Positions 55,476-63,562 of a stretch of 64,000 nucleotides of DNA are shown piece by piece. This stretch comes from Rouxiella sp. WC2420 (lineage in GTDB: Bacteria > Pseudomonadota > Gammaproteobacteria > Enterobacterales > Enterobacteriaceae). How positions within the stretch are numbered: position 1 is the first letter of the stretch; each line of letters begins with the position of its first letter. A model generated the notes under the pieces. That model was given only the letters and a program-made list of their open reading frames with translations, was not told the origin of the DNA and searched no databases. The translations under genes were made by a program, and so were the position numbers. The stretch lies in NCBI RefSeq assembly GCF_041200025.1, contig NZ_CP165628.1, positions 3,224,001 to 3,288,000 on the forward strand. The letters run 5' to 3'.

Positions 55476-56937
55476 CGCCATGTCCTGACTCCGGTAAATC
55501 ACCAATCTCTATGCCGCTGTAGCCACTGTGCGGGTCTTCAGAAAGGCGTTTCCTTGACTCAGCTTGTGAAATAACGCCTTCTTCAATCAGCACGGCATCG
55601 GTATCAGCTTTCGTTTTCTGCGTGGTTGCGATCGCCGCGTCATCTTCTTCATTCAAACCAACAAACTTGAACTTGACCGATTTTTCATAAGAACCCAGAA
55701 CGACAATTTGCAGCACATCCAGCATTTTCTGCAGCGGCCCGCGAAGAACCTTTTCCTGCTGCGATGACGTGTGGTCATTGTTGTTCTTTATATCGGCATC
55801 ACCGCTGTTAAATCCTGCCGGAGACAGACCGAGAGTTTTAACCACATTGGTTCGGTTGATCATCACGACAAATTCTAATTGCTGCCTAACGATATCCGTC
55901 ACTCCATTCATTGGCGTGACGATGTTAACGATGTCTTCCATTTCCTTGTCGATGGCCAGCACGCCGTCGTTCGTCCTATATGCCGCCATGTATTCAAGGC
56001 GTGGGTCGAGTGAACCAGTTGCGTTGGGGTTCGTTAAAATATCTTCCATATCAGTTTTCAAAACTGTTAGAGAGAACTTTTCCAGCAACCTAGCTTCAGC
56101 CTGGCGAGCATCTTGGAAATGGATAACGTAGTCGTAAAGAATCTGCGCCTGAGGAAGACCAAGGAAGTTATAAGTCGGCTTAAGAATTACCGGCACCTCA
56201 TTCCCGCAGACGCGGATTAACCGGCTGGAATGGACTTGTTTCCCGAGCACCCACCACGTTTGAGGTTTGTAGTAACTAGGGCTTAACGGGTCCGTTGATT
56301 CGTAAGTGCCAGGGAAAATATTTATTGGCTCGATCAGCGTGAATCGCTTGAAGTCTTTAAGTTCCGCAGATTTTTCAGAGATATCCAGCGGAGTTAAAAG
56401 TAAGTCATCTTTAGCGCCGGTATCGATGAAAATCAGACAGCCACCAAAGTACCCATCAAATTCAGCAGCCTTATGGCAAATATCATGAATTCGATAGTCG
56501 ATCATGGCGTCCTGAAGTTTCTTCTTCTCTTCCCCAAGCCCGTTATCATCAACAGCGTCGATCTCGATCCACTCTCGGGTCATGTCGTCCGCGAGAGTTT
56601 CAATGCAGGCACGGATAAGCCCATTCTGCGTAAGTGAAGACAAAGCCGCATAACCCATGAACGATGGGCCTAGCGCTGGAAATTGCCCATGTTCAAAGGC
56701 ATGTTGTAAGAGCGAGTAAGCGCCGCCAGAATCGAGTGAGTGATCCATTGCCAGCACAGCTTCTTTAGGTGCCCCTAAAGTTTTTGCGGGGCCATAAAGC
56801 GCCTTAACTTCGTTATAGGTAGGGATATACCCATTCTGCTCGATTTTATCCCGCAGAGATTGCGAGACAGCAAACCTCTTGCGTTCTGGACGAGCAGAGG
56901 CGCGCCGAGCATTACGACGTTGTGTTTTATTTGTCAT
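55405..56937 (-). CDS. Portal protein, DUF1073 family
   Basis: 510 residues: GAYSLLQHAFEHGQFPALGP, AALSSLTQNGLIRACIETLA, DDMTREWIEIDAVDDNGLGE and VVKTLGLSPAGFNSGDADIK mark the DUF1073 portal family. This family is sometimes labelled anti-CBASS Acb1-like in databases; the location between terminase and minor head gene shows it is the portal here. Confidence 0.9.
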   Translation of the reverse strand: MTNKTQRRNARRASARPERKRFAVSQSLRDKIEQNGYIPTYNEVKALYGPAKTLGAPKEAVLAMDHSLDSGGAYSLLQHAFEHGQFPALGPSFMGYAALSSLTQNGLIRACIETLADDMTREWIEIDAVDDNGLGEEKKKLQDAMIDYRIHDICHKAAEFDGYFGGCLIFIDTGAKDDLLLTPLDISEKSAELKDFKRFTLIEPINIFPGTYESTDPLSPSYYKPQTWWVLGKQVHSSRLIRVCGNEVPVILKPTYNFLGLPQAQILYDYVIHFQDARQAEARLLEKFSLTVLKTDMEDILTNPNATGSLDPRLEYMAAYRTNDGVLAIDKEMEDIVNIVTPMNGVTDIVRQQLEFVVMINRTNVVKTLGLSPAGFNSGDADIKNNNDHTSSQQEKVLRGPLQKMLDVLQIVVLGSYEKSVKFKFVGLNEEDDAAIATTQKTKADTDAVLIEEGVISQAESRKRLSEDPHSGYSGIEIGDLPESGHGDETQGGEGDQGKRWAPVGVSKEA

Positions 56938-56940
56938 AGA

Positions 56941-58284
56941 TTACCGGCGTGAAGAGTGAGGGGTTCTAGATTGAGCTCTAGCGACTAAAGCTTTGTTCAT
57001 ATTCAACGGAGCGCGGCCAGTTATGTAGCCATCTAACCCGTACCGAATTGAGTCGATGCAATGGTTATTAGCATCCACTATAACCGGCAGAACCTGCCCG
57101 GTAATGCGGTCGACCTTGTAGGAGTACAGGCGGCACTCTTTGGCAGTCTCTTTGCATCTCGGATGAATAATGATTTTTTTGAAGCCACGTAAATGAGTCA
57201 CGCCGTCTTCAACGCTGCCAGCCCATTTCTTAGCAGATGAAATATTGAAGCCCTGCTTTTTGATATGACTGATTGTCTCTGGTCGCGAAGAGTCAGCCTT
57301 AATTGGCCAGTTCCTTGACTCTGGAATGCCGGGGTATTTGTTCTCATCCAGAACGGTCCAGTTTTCAAGTTGTTTAGCGGTGGCTCCCTCTTTGCCAGCG
57401 TAAAGCTTCCACATATCATCAAGCTCCGTGCCCTCTCCAAACGCCTCGTATTCTACGTATAGGCAATCTTGATAAACGAAGGTACGCGTAAGCACATTCG
57501 GATCTTTAGCGAAGCCAAAGTCTCCACCAAAGAACAATCGATCAGCTTTCTGCCATAAATCATCTTCGAAACTCTGCACAACATATTTGTTGGCCAGCAC
57601 CTGTTTGTCGGAGTTCTCTAGGTAAGCACCCTCCCAGATCCACGCGTAGTCAGCATAGTCCAGGGATGCAAGGTCATCTTGCCGTTCCTCCTCGAGTACA
57701 TCAGGGAACCAAGGATTGTCACTAAAATTCATCTCGACAATCATGGAGTTTTTAGGTGGAGATTTTCTAAATCGCTTATCAGTTGCACTGCCGTCTTTTT
57801 CGGGGTTCCATGTTACCCAGATTTCAGACCCAGCCTCACGGACGGTCGGGCGAAGTTTTTTCCAAGCCAGGTCGGAAACTGATTCAGCTTCATCTACCCA
57901 AGCGACCAGAATTCGAGCTTTAGATTTGATACTGTCGAGGTTATGCCTAAGGCCGCAAAAGACATATGAAACGCGCCTGTTCTTGGTGCGAATGTATTTC
58001 TCGCCAATGTCGAAATAGTCGTCAAGCCAAGGAACCGAACGTATGGCCTGCTTAATCTCCTCCATGCTCGACTCTTCAAGAGAGTTCATGTATTCACGAG
58101 CACAGAGTATTACGCCACTTATCTCGGCCTCAGCCCACTGATAGGCCTTTACGGCAGTCATCAGCGCAAAGGTGCGAGTTTTAGCAGAACCACGGCCACC
58201 GTAAGCACCACGGTAACGGACACCTTCAGTTGAGAAAACAGGAACGAGTTTGGCGGGTATTTGCAGATCAGCTTGGCTTTCCAT
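56941..58284 (-). CDS. Terminase large subunit
   Basis: 447 residues. ATPase Walker A GGRGSAKTRT (about residue 30-39), Walker B ILVAWVDEAES (about 127-137) and nuclease elements GGDFGFAKDPNVL and the C-terminal CIDSIRYGLDGY. It packages DNA into proheads. Its start overlaps the small subunit gene by 17 nt. Confidence 0.94.
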   Translation of the reverse strand: MESQADLQIPAKLVPVFSTEGVRYRGAYGGRGSAKTRTFALMTAVKAYQWAEAEISGVILCAREYMNSLEESSMEEIKQAIRSVPWLDDYFDIGEKYIRTKNRRVSYVFCGLRHNLDSIKSKARILVAWVDEAESVSDLAWKKLRPTVREAGSEIWVTWNPEKDGSATDKRFRKSPPKNSMIVEMNFSDNPWFPDVLEEERQDDLASLDYADYAWIWEGAYLENSDKQVLANKYVVQSFEDDLWQKADRLFFGGDFGFAKDPNVLTRTFVYQDCLYVEYEAFGEGTELDDMWKLYAGKEGATAKQLENWTVLDENKYPGIPESRNWPIKADSSRPETISHIKKQGFNISSAKKWAGSVEDGVTHLRGFKKIIIHPRCKETAKECRLYSYKVDRITGQVLPVIVDANNHCIDSIRYGLDGYITGRAPLNMNKALVARAQSRTPHSSRR

Positions 58285-58735
58285 TTGTTGGCTCGACCCC
58301 TACTAATCTGACTGTTGTAGGCCTCGGGCTCATGCTTCCATCTGGGCTGGTATGCTCAACCTTTTGACGATTGGTGTAAGCCTCTCCAACCTCTTTGGCC
58401 GCCTGTTCCATTAGCTGAGCGGTCATTGCGATGTTTTTCATGCTTTCCGCTTTTGTTGCCATGCGATCCAAAACTCGAAGACGGTATGCTTTGTTGGCAA
58501 TAGGAATGTCTGATATCTCATCCTGAAATCGTTTGCGGGTTAACTTGAATAGTTCGACCCATTTATCGCCAAGATTCTTACCTGTAACTTTTGAGGGATC
58601 GTAAGACTCAACCTGCTGACGAGAAACCTTTAGGCTAAATTCCTGTTGGACTAACTCCGCCACTCGCGATGGAGTGTCATAACAGGCAAGAGATTGGACG
58701 ATAAAGGCTTTCACCTCTACTGAAAGTGCTGCCAT
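58268..58735 (-). CDS. Terminase small subunit, DUF2280 family
   Basis: 155 residues. LSVEVKAFIVQSLACYDTPS, then EFSLKVSRQQVESYDPSKVT and ANKAYRLRVLDRMATKAESM match DUF2280 small terminases, with a helix-turn-helix at the N-terminus for DNA recognition. It overlaps the large subunit gene. Confidence 0.88.
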   Translation of the reverse strand: MAALSVEVKAFIVQSLACYDTPSRVAELVQQEFSLKVSRQQVESYDPSKVTGKNLGDKWVELFKLTRKRFQDEISDIPIANKAYRLRVLDRMATKAESMKNIAMTAQLMEQAAKEVGEAYTNRQKVEHTSPDGSMSPRPTTVRLVGVEPTNGKPS

Positions 58736-58768
58736 AGGTTTCCTTCCCGTCCTACTCAGTCAAACTGT

Positions 58769-59404
58769 TTATGCAAGTTTTAGCAGGCAGGTCCCACATG
58801 CTCTCGCAATGTCGATTCCCGCTACCTCTGGTCTATTTTTCGCGGCGTCTAACATCTCCTGGACTTCAACGCTCGCACCGTATCTTCGAACAACGCCAAC
58901 AAACTCTTCAACGTCGTGGCCACGCATCGTTAATACCGGCTGACCTTCTTTGTTGAACTTAGGCGCACCGAATTCGTCTTTGGCCTGGCCAATGTGATAA
59001 AGCTCATGCTCGACCAATGCGCAGAATTCGAGGTCAGTGCATTGAGAGCAGTAATCAGCTGCCAGCGTAATGATGAATTTCGGCACATCACCGAACCATT
59101 CATGCATCTGCTGTTCCATTCTTGCCTTCTGCCAGCCACCGGCACGCATCATGACCTGCTCCGATTGACCAAGAACTGTTCTGCCTTGCTTCTCAAAAGC
59201 TGAAGCTGCCCACATTATTTTTAAGTCGGCCTCAATCAGGTGAGCATGATCTTCGTTATAGAGCGAACCATCTTCATCAAGGATTTGGCTGTTTACCCAC
59301 TCAAGCACTTCCTCAGCAGGTATCAGACGGTTATATGGCTTAAATACCTCCAATAACTCTATGGGAGGGAGTGGTCTGCTCGTCAAGCTTCTTGGATCGG
59401 CCAT
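58769..59404 (-). CDS. Phage putative metallopeptidase
   Basis: 211 residues with a zinc-binding HExxH motif in CALVEHELYHIGQAKDEFGA (about residue 134) and a further Glu/His in RGHDVEEFVGVVRRYG. This matches the phage metallopeptidase family often found just upstream of terminases. C-terminal Cys pair (RACGTCLLKL). First gene of the packaging cluster. Substrate unknown. Confidence 0.85.
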   Translation of the reverse strand: MADPRSLTSRPLPPIELLEVFKPYNRLIPAEEVLEWVNSQILDEDGSLYNEDHAHLIEADLKIMWAASAFEKQGRTVLGQSEQVMMRAGGWQKARMEQQMHEWFGDVPKFIITLAADYCSQCTDLEFCALVEHELYHIGQAKDEFGAPKFNKEGQPVLTMRGHDVEEFVGVVRRYGASVEVQEMLDAAKNRPEVAGIDIARACGTCLLKLA

Positions 59405-59583
59405 TTGAATTCCCTGTTAAGTTTCCATAATTAACCCTCAAATACTTGATATTCATTGTTTTTATAATTTATACGAACCGTTTTAATACTTTTTTAAAGA
59501 AATTTTCTTTCAAACTACATAATTCAATTGATTAATTTGCAACCAAAAACGATAGTTAATCTGCCAATAACTAAGGAGTAATC
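59405..59583. promoter_or_regulatory. AT-rich divergent region before packaging genes
   Basis: A 179-bp, very AT-rich gap between the metallopeptidase gene (minus) and a small plus-strand gene. It probably contains promoters for both; no clear box can be named. Confidence 0.35.
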
Positions 59584-59790
59584 ATGTTCACTATGCAAAC
59601 AGCAAGATGGTCACTGTCAGTCGTTATTAATAATATATTTTGTTGGCACACCGCCAGTGAAACTGTTGGTGATCGTGAGTACACGCTTAACTCAAACCCT
59701 TCTGAAGATATCAGTATCTATTTAGCTAGATGGGGCGTCGAGATGAGCGACAAAGAACAAACTATCTTGACACGTGAACTTTCAAAATGA
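59584..59790 (+). CDS. Small phage protein, unknown
   Basis: 68 residues with a strong AAGGAG Shine-Dalgarno 8 nt before the ATG. WSLSVVINNIFCWHTASETV suggests a buried aromatic core; ends EQTILTRELSK. No family recognised. One of a few plus-strand genes in the late region. Confidence 0.6.
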   Translation: MFTMQTARWSLSVVINNIFCWHTASETVGDREYTLNSNPSEDISIYLARWGVEMSDKEQTILTRELSK

Positions 59791-59877
59791 CCATTTTTTG
59801 AGTTAAACCAATGAGCCATTCACTGCAGAACATTTCTTGCTTGTCGGTGAGTGCCATGGCTTCCTCTGGAGAATAAA

Positions 59878-60132
59878 ATGAAAGAACTTGAAGAAAGAAT
59901 TGCTGAGCTGGAACAAAAAAATGAAGACTATGGCTTTCGCATGATCACGCTTGAGATTGCACTGCGACAATTAAGCATTGTTACTGATACGCTTGCTGGC
60001 AAAGATTTTTCTATTTCAGGGCTTTTCGAATCCTCCTTTGGGGAGATGATAAGGGAAAACCCTGAAAACCTCGATGTTACTATGTTAGAGGATGTCAAAC
60101 AGGCAGTATGTAAATTACTTGGCAGCGCATAA
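59878..60132 (+). CDS. Small coiled-coil phage protein, unknown
   Basis: 84 residues from ATG 59878 (TGGAGAATAAA before it). The first 45 residues are a coiled coil (MKELEERIAELEQKNEDYGF), followed by SISGLFESSFGEMI. No family recognised; may be co-transcribed with the 68-residue gene. Confidence 0.6.
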   Translation: MKELEERIAELEQKNEDYGFRMITLEIALRQLSIVTDTLAGKDFSISGLFESSFGEMIRENPENLDVTMLEDVKQAVCKLLGSA

Positions 60133-60199
60133 ATCATTATCAGAGCCACTTGGAAAAGTTAGTGACTCTTGTAATGGCTTAAAGTTGTCCAGTAAACCT

Positions 60200-60388
60200 T
60201 TAAACTACCACTGCTACGGAGCTATCGTCAGCATCTTCGCCCACAACAGCAACATCAGTGCTGGAAGCAGATGCATCAGCAGTCGCTACAGTGGCGTCAG
60301 GGAACAACGCAGCAATTGAAGCTGTTACTGCATCAGCCAGGCCAACGGTTTTGGCCTCGGTGATTTTACTTACGATCAGCGCGGTCAC
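60200..60388 (-). CDS. Small acidic Ala/Val-rich phage protein with damaged start
   Basis: Coding-like frame ending SSTDVAVVGEDADDSSVAVVV. The frame stays open upstream to about 60448 (KITVDVTTDELKSAIADSEV), with GGAG directly before the TTA where an ATG would be expected. The first usable start is GTG 60388, which gives 62 residues without a Shine-Dalgarno. Removing TG from GTTATGAAAATC gives exactly the GTTAAAAATC seen, so the start codon may have been deleted. Confidence 0.45.
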   Translation of the reverse strand: MTALIVSKITEAKTVGLADAVTASIAALFPDATVATADASASSTDVAVVGEDADDSSVAVVV

Positions 60389-60463
60389 TTCAGAGTCGGC
60401 AATCGCGGATTTCAGTTCGTCGGTGGTTACGTCTACGGTGATTTTTAACTCCTAATTTAAAGG

Positions 60464-60488
60464 CAATAAAAAACCGACTGGAGGCGGC
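60464..60488 (-). terminator. Terminator-like sequence after DUF1275 gene
   Basis: On the minus strand AGCCGCCTCCAGTCGGTTTTTT, a weak stem followed by six T, directly after the DUF1275 stop. Confidence 0.45.
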
Positions 60489-61276
60489 TATATATTAATA
60501 TTCTCATCGGAATGCTTTCTGAGTGTAGCGTGCATTGCCAGATAGATTAGTCCGAAACCAATTAAAATTAAAAAACGATATCCCAGTGCGTTAAAAATCC
60601 ATACTCCTCCCACCCCCCCTAATAGAAATGAAATGAGTGTAAAAGAATGAAGCCTAAGACGTTCGAGATAAAGTGGAGCTTCTTTTGGTGATTCTTTTCT
60701 ACGTACTACGTCAAAAAGCATAGCTAATTCAATACCAATATCCGTAGATGTCCCTGACACATGAGTCGTTCTCACGCGTGCATTGGATATCCGGGTCACT
60801 ACTGCATTCTGTAATCCCATTAAAAAACTCAGACTCAAGATCAATACTACGCCAGGAGAAGACGGTGTTAACCAGCATTCAACAATACCCAGTAACATCA
60901 GAGCCCCCCCCTCAATCAAGATATTTAAAGCATATACGGAACGAATATTCTTTCTTCGACCTGCATTTATAATAATTGTTGAGAACACCGCGCCGGAGAT
61001 AAAAGTAGCTACAATCCACAGAAAAAAAATGCCTGGTACAAGGTTTAACGTCGCAAGATTTGCTGACAATGATGAGACGTTCCCGGTCATATTTGCAGAA
61101 AAAAAACCTACAGACTCAAATGCCGCAGTATTTAGAGCTCCAGCAACTGCAGCAAGCGTGCTTGCCAAGCGTCTATCGGCACGATTACTGCGAGCATCCT
61201 CAGTACTAGTGAGCATAGTGATTACCATGGTGACTTTACATGCAGATATAGTCTGCTGATTGCTCCAAATGGACAA
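60488..61276 (-). CDS. YoaK-like DUF1275 membrane protein (prophage cargo)
   Basis: Up to 262 residues; starts at ATG 61228 or 61216 are as likely because none has a good Shine-Dalgarno. Several membrane spans and the DUF1275 signature AFESVGFFSANMTGNVSSLS (family: F-x-A-H-M-T-G-N). FLMGLQNAVVTRISNARVRT and THVSGTSTDIGIEL are also conserved. Such proteins are chromosomal in most bacteria; here it sits among phage genes and is not needed for virion formation, so it looks like cargo. Confidence 0.85.
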   Translation of the reverse strand: MSIWSNQQTISACKVTMVITMLTSTEDARSNRADRRLASTLAAVAGALNTAAFESVGFFSANMTGNVSSLSANLATLNLVPGIFFLWIVATFISGAVFSTIIINAGRRKNIRSVYALNILIEGGALMLLGIVECWLTPSSPGVVLILSLSFLMGLQNAVVTRISNARVRTTHVSGTSTDIGIELAMLFDVVRRKESPKEAPLYLERLRLHSFTLISFLLGGVGGVWIFNALGYRFLILIGFGLIYLAMHATLRKHSDENINI

Positions 61277-61489
61277 GAAATTTGAAACTTATTCTTCTGT
61301 CGCTGATAGAAAATCATGTTCATATTGATCCGGCTTAATACCTAGAGACATCTCAGGCTGATTATCATTATCAAACGTCCGACAGGCAGACACTTTGTCA
61401 TGAAGAAATGTTGGGAAATATCCTCTTGTTTTAACTGTGCATGTCGGTTAAATAGAGGAACCATGCATGGGGCATGGAAGGAGATTAAT
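61277..61489. other. Gap between DUF1275 gene and YegP-like gene
   Basis: No gene can be supported. An open frame from 61400 runs in phase into the YegP-like gene (KKCWEISSCFNCACR) but lacks a Shine-Dalgarno. Promoters for both divergent genes are expected here. Confidence 0.4.
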
Positions 61490-61678
61490 ATGGGTTATTT
61501 TGTCATTAAGAAATCTGAAAAAGCTGTATCTCAACCGTTTTACTTCCTGCTTAAAGCCGATAACCATGAGACTATCGCAACCAGCGAAATGTATTCTTCA
61601 AAGGATGCCGCTAAGAAAGGGATTTCGTCTGTTCAGAAGAATGGCCCTTCAGCTGATATTCGCGATCAGACTGTGTAA
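61490..61678 (+). CDS. YegP-like DUF1508 protein
   Basis: 62 residues from ATG 61490, with AAGGAG 6 nt before it. GYFVIKKSEKAVSQPFYFLL, KADNHETIATSEMYSSKDAA and KKGISSVQKN match one DUF1508 repeat (YegP has two). Function unknown. A terminator follows. Confidence 0.85.
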   Translation: MGYFVIKKSEKAVSQPFYFLLKADNHETIATSEMYSSKDAAKKGISSVQKNGPSADIRDQTV

Positions 61679-61694
61679 CATCTGATATATCTCG

Positions 61695-61716
61695 GGCCCG
61701 AATACAGGGCCTTTTT
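61695..61716 (+). terminator. Terminator of YegP-like gene
   Basis: GGCCC-GAATACA-GGGCC followed by TTTTT, 17 nt after the stop. Confidence 0.75.
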
Positions 61717-61797
61717 GGTGAACAATTGCTCATTCTCTTTCTGTCATTATCTAGCTCACTCTAAAATGAGCTATGTAATGGCTTACGCGCATGTTAG

Positions 61798-62484
61798 TTA
61801 TGCCGCCAGTCGGTGCTGCTCTTCAATCAATGGCTGACGGTGGTTGCGATCAAACATTCCTTTCAGCACCTCTTTACGCTGGTCAAAGTCCCACCCCATA
61901 CTGATAAATACCGTATTGGCGCGTTGCAACTCGGTAACACAGTGGATCTGCATCGGGGTCAGGTAATCACGAATAGACTCCTTCTTGTCTATCTCATGAT
62001 GGACACGGAATTTTGCTGACGTCATGCCTATAGCCAGTCGATTAATCAGATCAGCCTCATTACTGAAATGATGCGGAGCAATGGACTTACCCGCTGCCTC
62101 ACGCTCATGCTTTATGGCATCAGTCATTGGCTTGTATTCGAGCCGTGAGGTGTTGCGGTCAAGCTTTTTGCTGGCAAGCGCTCCACGCATTCTGAAGAAT
62201 TCGGATACGAGGCGTTTTTTGAATGCACGCACCACATCATTGTTCCGCATATAAGTTATCAGTAACGTTGTTTGCAGCTCGTTAATCAAAGCAACTCTCT
62301 GCTTTTGCTTGCCGCCGTTTGTATCAAAGGTGCGGATTTCAAATCCGACCCCACCAAATTCTTCAAGGTCCGATTTGTTACGATCCACTAACTTGATGAT
62401 GGTGTCATGGTCGCGACCAACCCCATCAGCGATAGCCACAGTATTGGTTACAAGGTCGAGTTTTTTAATTTCAACTAATTGCAT
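61798..62484 (-). CDS. Rha-family phage regulator
   Basis: 228 residues; GAAAGG lies 9 nt before the ATG. N-terminal Rha domain (VAIADGVGRDHDTIIKLVDR, FGGVGFEIRTFDTNGGKQKQ, LLITYMRNNDVVRAFKKRLV) and a helical C-terminal domain (NRLAIGMTSAKFRVHHEIDK). Rha-like proteins regulate phage development. A structured c4-like leader lies just upstream. Confidence 0.88.
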   Translation of the reverse strand: MQLVEIKKLDLVTNTVAIADGVGRDHDTIIKLVDRNKSDLEEFGGVGFEIRTFDTNGGKQKQRVALINELQTTLLITYMRNNDVVRAFKKRLVSEFFRMRGALASKKLDRNTSRLEYKPMTDAIKHEREAAGKSIAPHHFSNEADLINRLAIGMTSAKFRVHHEIDKKESIRDYLTPMQIHCVTELQRANTVFISMGWDFDQRKEVLKGMFDRNHRQPLIEEQHRLAA

Positions 62485-62499
62485 GGTTATTACCTTTCA

Positions 62500-62580
62500 A
62501 AAAAGAGACCTCTGCTCACCAGAACGCCATGCCTGAGCGCACCATGCTGCGATGGCGTTCTCAGAGGTCGCTTTTGTGAA
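62500..62580 (-). ncRNA. Structured leader, c4 antisense RNA-like
   Basis: On the minus strand a long nested hairpin: GACCTCTG pairs with CAGAGGTC (62562-62569 with 62507-62514), AGAACGCCAT with ATGGCGTTCT (62552-62561 with 62521-62530), and inside CGCA with TGCG. It is followed by TCTCTTTTTT right before the Rha Shine-Dalgarno. Position and inner sequence (CGCAGCATGGTGCGCTCAGG) resemble c4 antisense RNAs that silence antirepressor genes in P1/P7-like phages. It could alternatively be a simple attenuator. Confidence 0.5.
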
Positions 62581-62627
62581 TGGTCTCAGGACTGGTAGCG
62601 CGGGTGAGTGCGCGGGGATTTACTGCA

Positions 62628-62652
62628 TAAAAAAAATCCGCCAATTGGCGAC
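62628..62652 (-). terminator. Terminator after Ala-rich protein gene
   Basis: On the minus strand CGCCAATTGGCG followed by GATTTTTTTT, 60 nt after the stop of the gene at 62714. Confidence 0.75.
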
Positions 62653-62713
62653 ATCTTAATATTTGGTGGGCAAATCATTATCGAGCACTCTGGAAAGAAT
62701 GCTCTGTAATGGC

Positions 62714-63031
62714 TTACAGGTACTTGTCTTTCAGCGCGACCAGCTCGGCTTCAGCGTCAGCGCCCAGAACTTTGATGCCGTGCTCAACGAATTCCACGAA
62801 CGCCTCAAACTTGGCTTTAACTTCAGCCAGGGCGGAGGTGGATGCGGTATCAGCGGTTGTTGCTGTGTCAGCCACTGCGGTCTCTGCTACTGCTGCAACG
62901 GTGGCAGCTGCTGTCTGTGCTGCGGTGTCTACTGCTACGTCGGTCATGGTAACTCCTGATGATGGGGTTTCAGTCGATGTGACTGGGGTGTAATAGATAG
63001 CTTTCAGCCATTCCAAAAATTGCTTAATCAT
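62714..63031 (-). CDS. Ala/Thr-rich small phage protein, unknown
   Basis: 105 residues; the ATG overlaps the Rz1-like stop (ATGA). N-terminus amphipathic and hydrophobic (MIKQFLEWLKAIYY), middle almost only Ala/Thr/Val/Asp (VDTAAQTAAATVAAVAETAV), C-terminus a charged helix (EVKAKFEAFVEFVEHGIKVL). It follows the lysis genes. No family recognised; its Ala/Thr/Val composition recalls the small protein at 60200. Confidence 0.6.
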   Translation of the reverse strand: MIKQFLEWLKAIYYTPVTSTETPSSGVTMTDVAVDTAAQTAAATVAAVAETAVADTATTADTASTSALAEVKAKFEAFVEFVEHGIKVLGADAEAELVALKDKYL

Positions 63032-63351
63032 TTCTGTCTGGCCTCTTCGATTTGTTTGATGCCGTCAATTTGGCTATTGCAGTTCTGCAGGTCAGTCAGC
63101 AATAGCTCATTCCACAGCACGCTGGCGCCGTAAGTTAATGGGTCATTTGGCATGGGTGACGGCTGACACTGACTTAACAGGCTGGCCGGTATTGGAGTGA
63201 CTGGCACCTTGACGTACTGCGTTGTAGTGGTCGCGCAGGCTGTCAGTAGCGGAAGCAGGAACAAGCTCCAGATTGCACGGTGCTGTTTGAAGCACTGTTT
63301 TAATGATCGTCTGCCTATCCTGACTTGCCGTCTTATCTGATTTCTGGTCAT
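63028..63351 (-). CDS. Rz1-like spanin lipoprotein
   Basis: 107 residues from ATG 63351 (a longer frame starts at 63369). Lipobox LLPLLTAC with the Cys near residue 39, then Pro-rich VKVPVTPIPASLLSQCQPSP. It overlaps the Rz-like gene in another frame, the classical spanin arrangement, and with Rz would fuse inner and outer membranes at lysis. Confidence 0.82.
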   Translation of the reverse strand: MTRNQIRRQVRIGRRSLKQCFKQHRAIWSLFLLPLLTACATTTTQYVKVPVTPIPASLLSQCQPSPMPNDPLTYGASVLWNELLLTDLQNCNSQIDGIKQIEEARQK

Positions 63352-63562
63352 TGAGCGTGGCTCCGGCAATCGTGTTGAAGGTGGATACTGCCAGTGCCTG
63401 GGAGTTGGTAATGAATTGGGCTTCGTTCTTTTGCTGTACCGCAGTAGTGAGTTTGTCAGCGGTCGCTACTGATTTGCCGTAGTAGTGGAATGCCGCCCAC
63501 AGCAGCAGGGCAATAATCAGCAGGATGATTGCGGTCAGGACAACGGCGATTTTGTTAATCAT
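63143..63562 (-). CDS. Rz-like inner-membrane spanin
   Basis: 139 residues from ATG 63562, which overlaps the lysozyme stop (ATGA). An N-terminal membrane anchor (VVLTAIILLIIALLLWAAFH) followed by a helical periplasmic part (LTTAVQQKNEAQFITNSQAL). The Rz1-like gene starts inside it. Confidence 0.85.
   Translation of the reverse strand: MINKIAVVLTAIILLIIALLLWAAFHYYGKSVATADKLTTAVQQKNEAQFITNSQALAVSTFNTIAGATLNDQKSDKTASQDRQTIIKTVLQTAPCNLELVPASATDSLRDHYNAVRQGASHSNTGQPVKSVSAVTHAK

Noticed and set aside
55405..56937. Anti-CBASS function of the DUF1073 gene
   Set aside because: The database name is shared with Acb1-like proteins, but gene position and length fit a portal protein.
47852..58284. Many short plus-strand ORFs across the head and tail genes
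   Set aside because: All are in shadow frames of well-identified structural genes and have no Shine-Dalgarno or family support.
61400..61489. N-terminal extension KKCWEISSCFNCACR on the YegP-like protein
   Set aside because: Looks like a Cys cluster, but there is no Shine-Dalgarno at 61400, while AAGGAG directly precedes the ATG at 61490.
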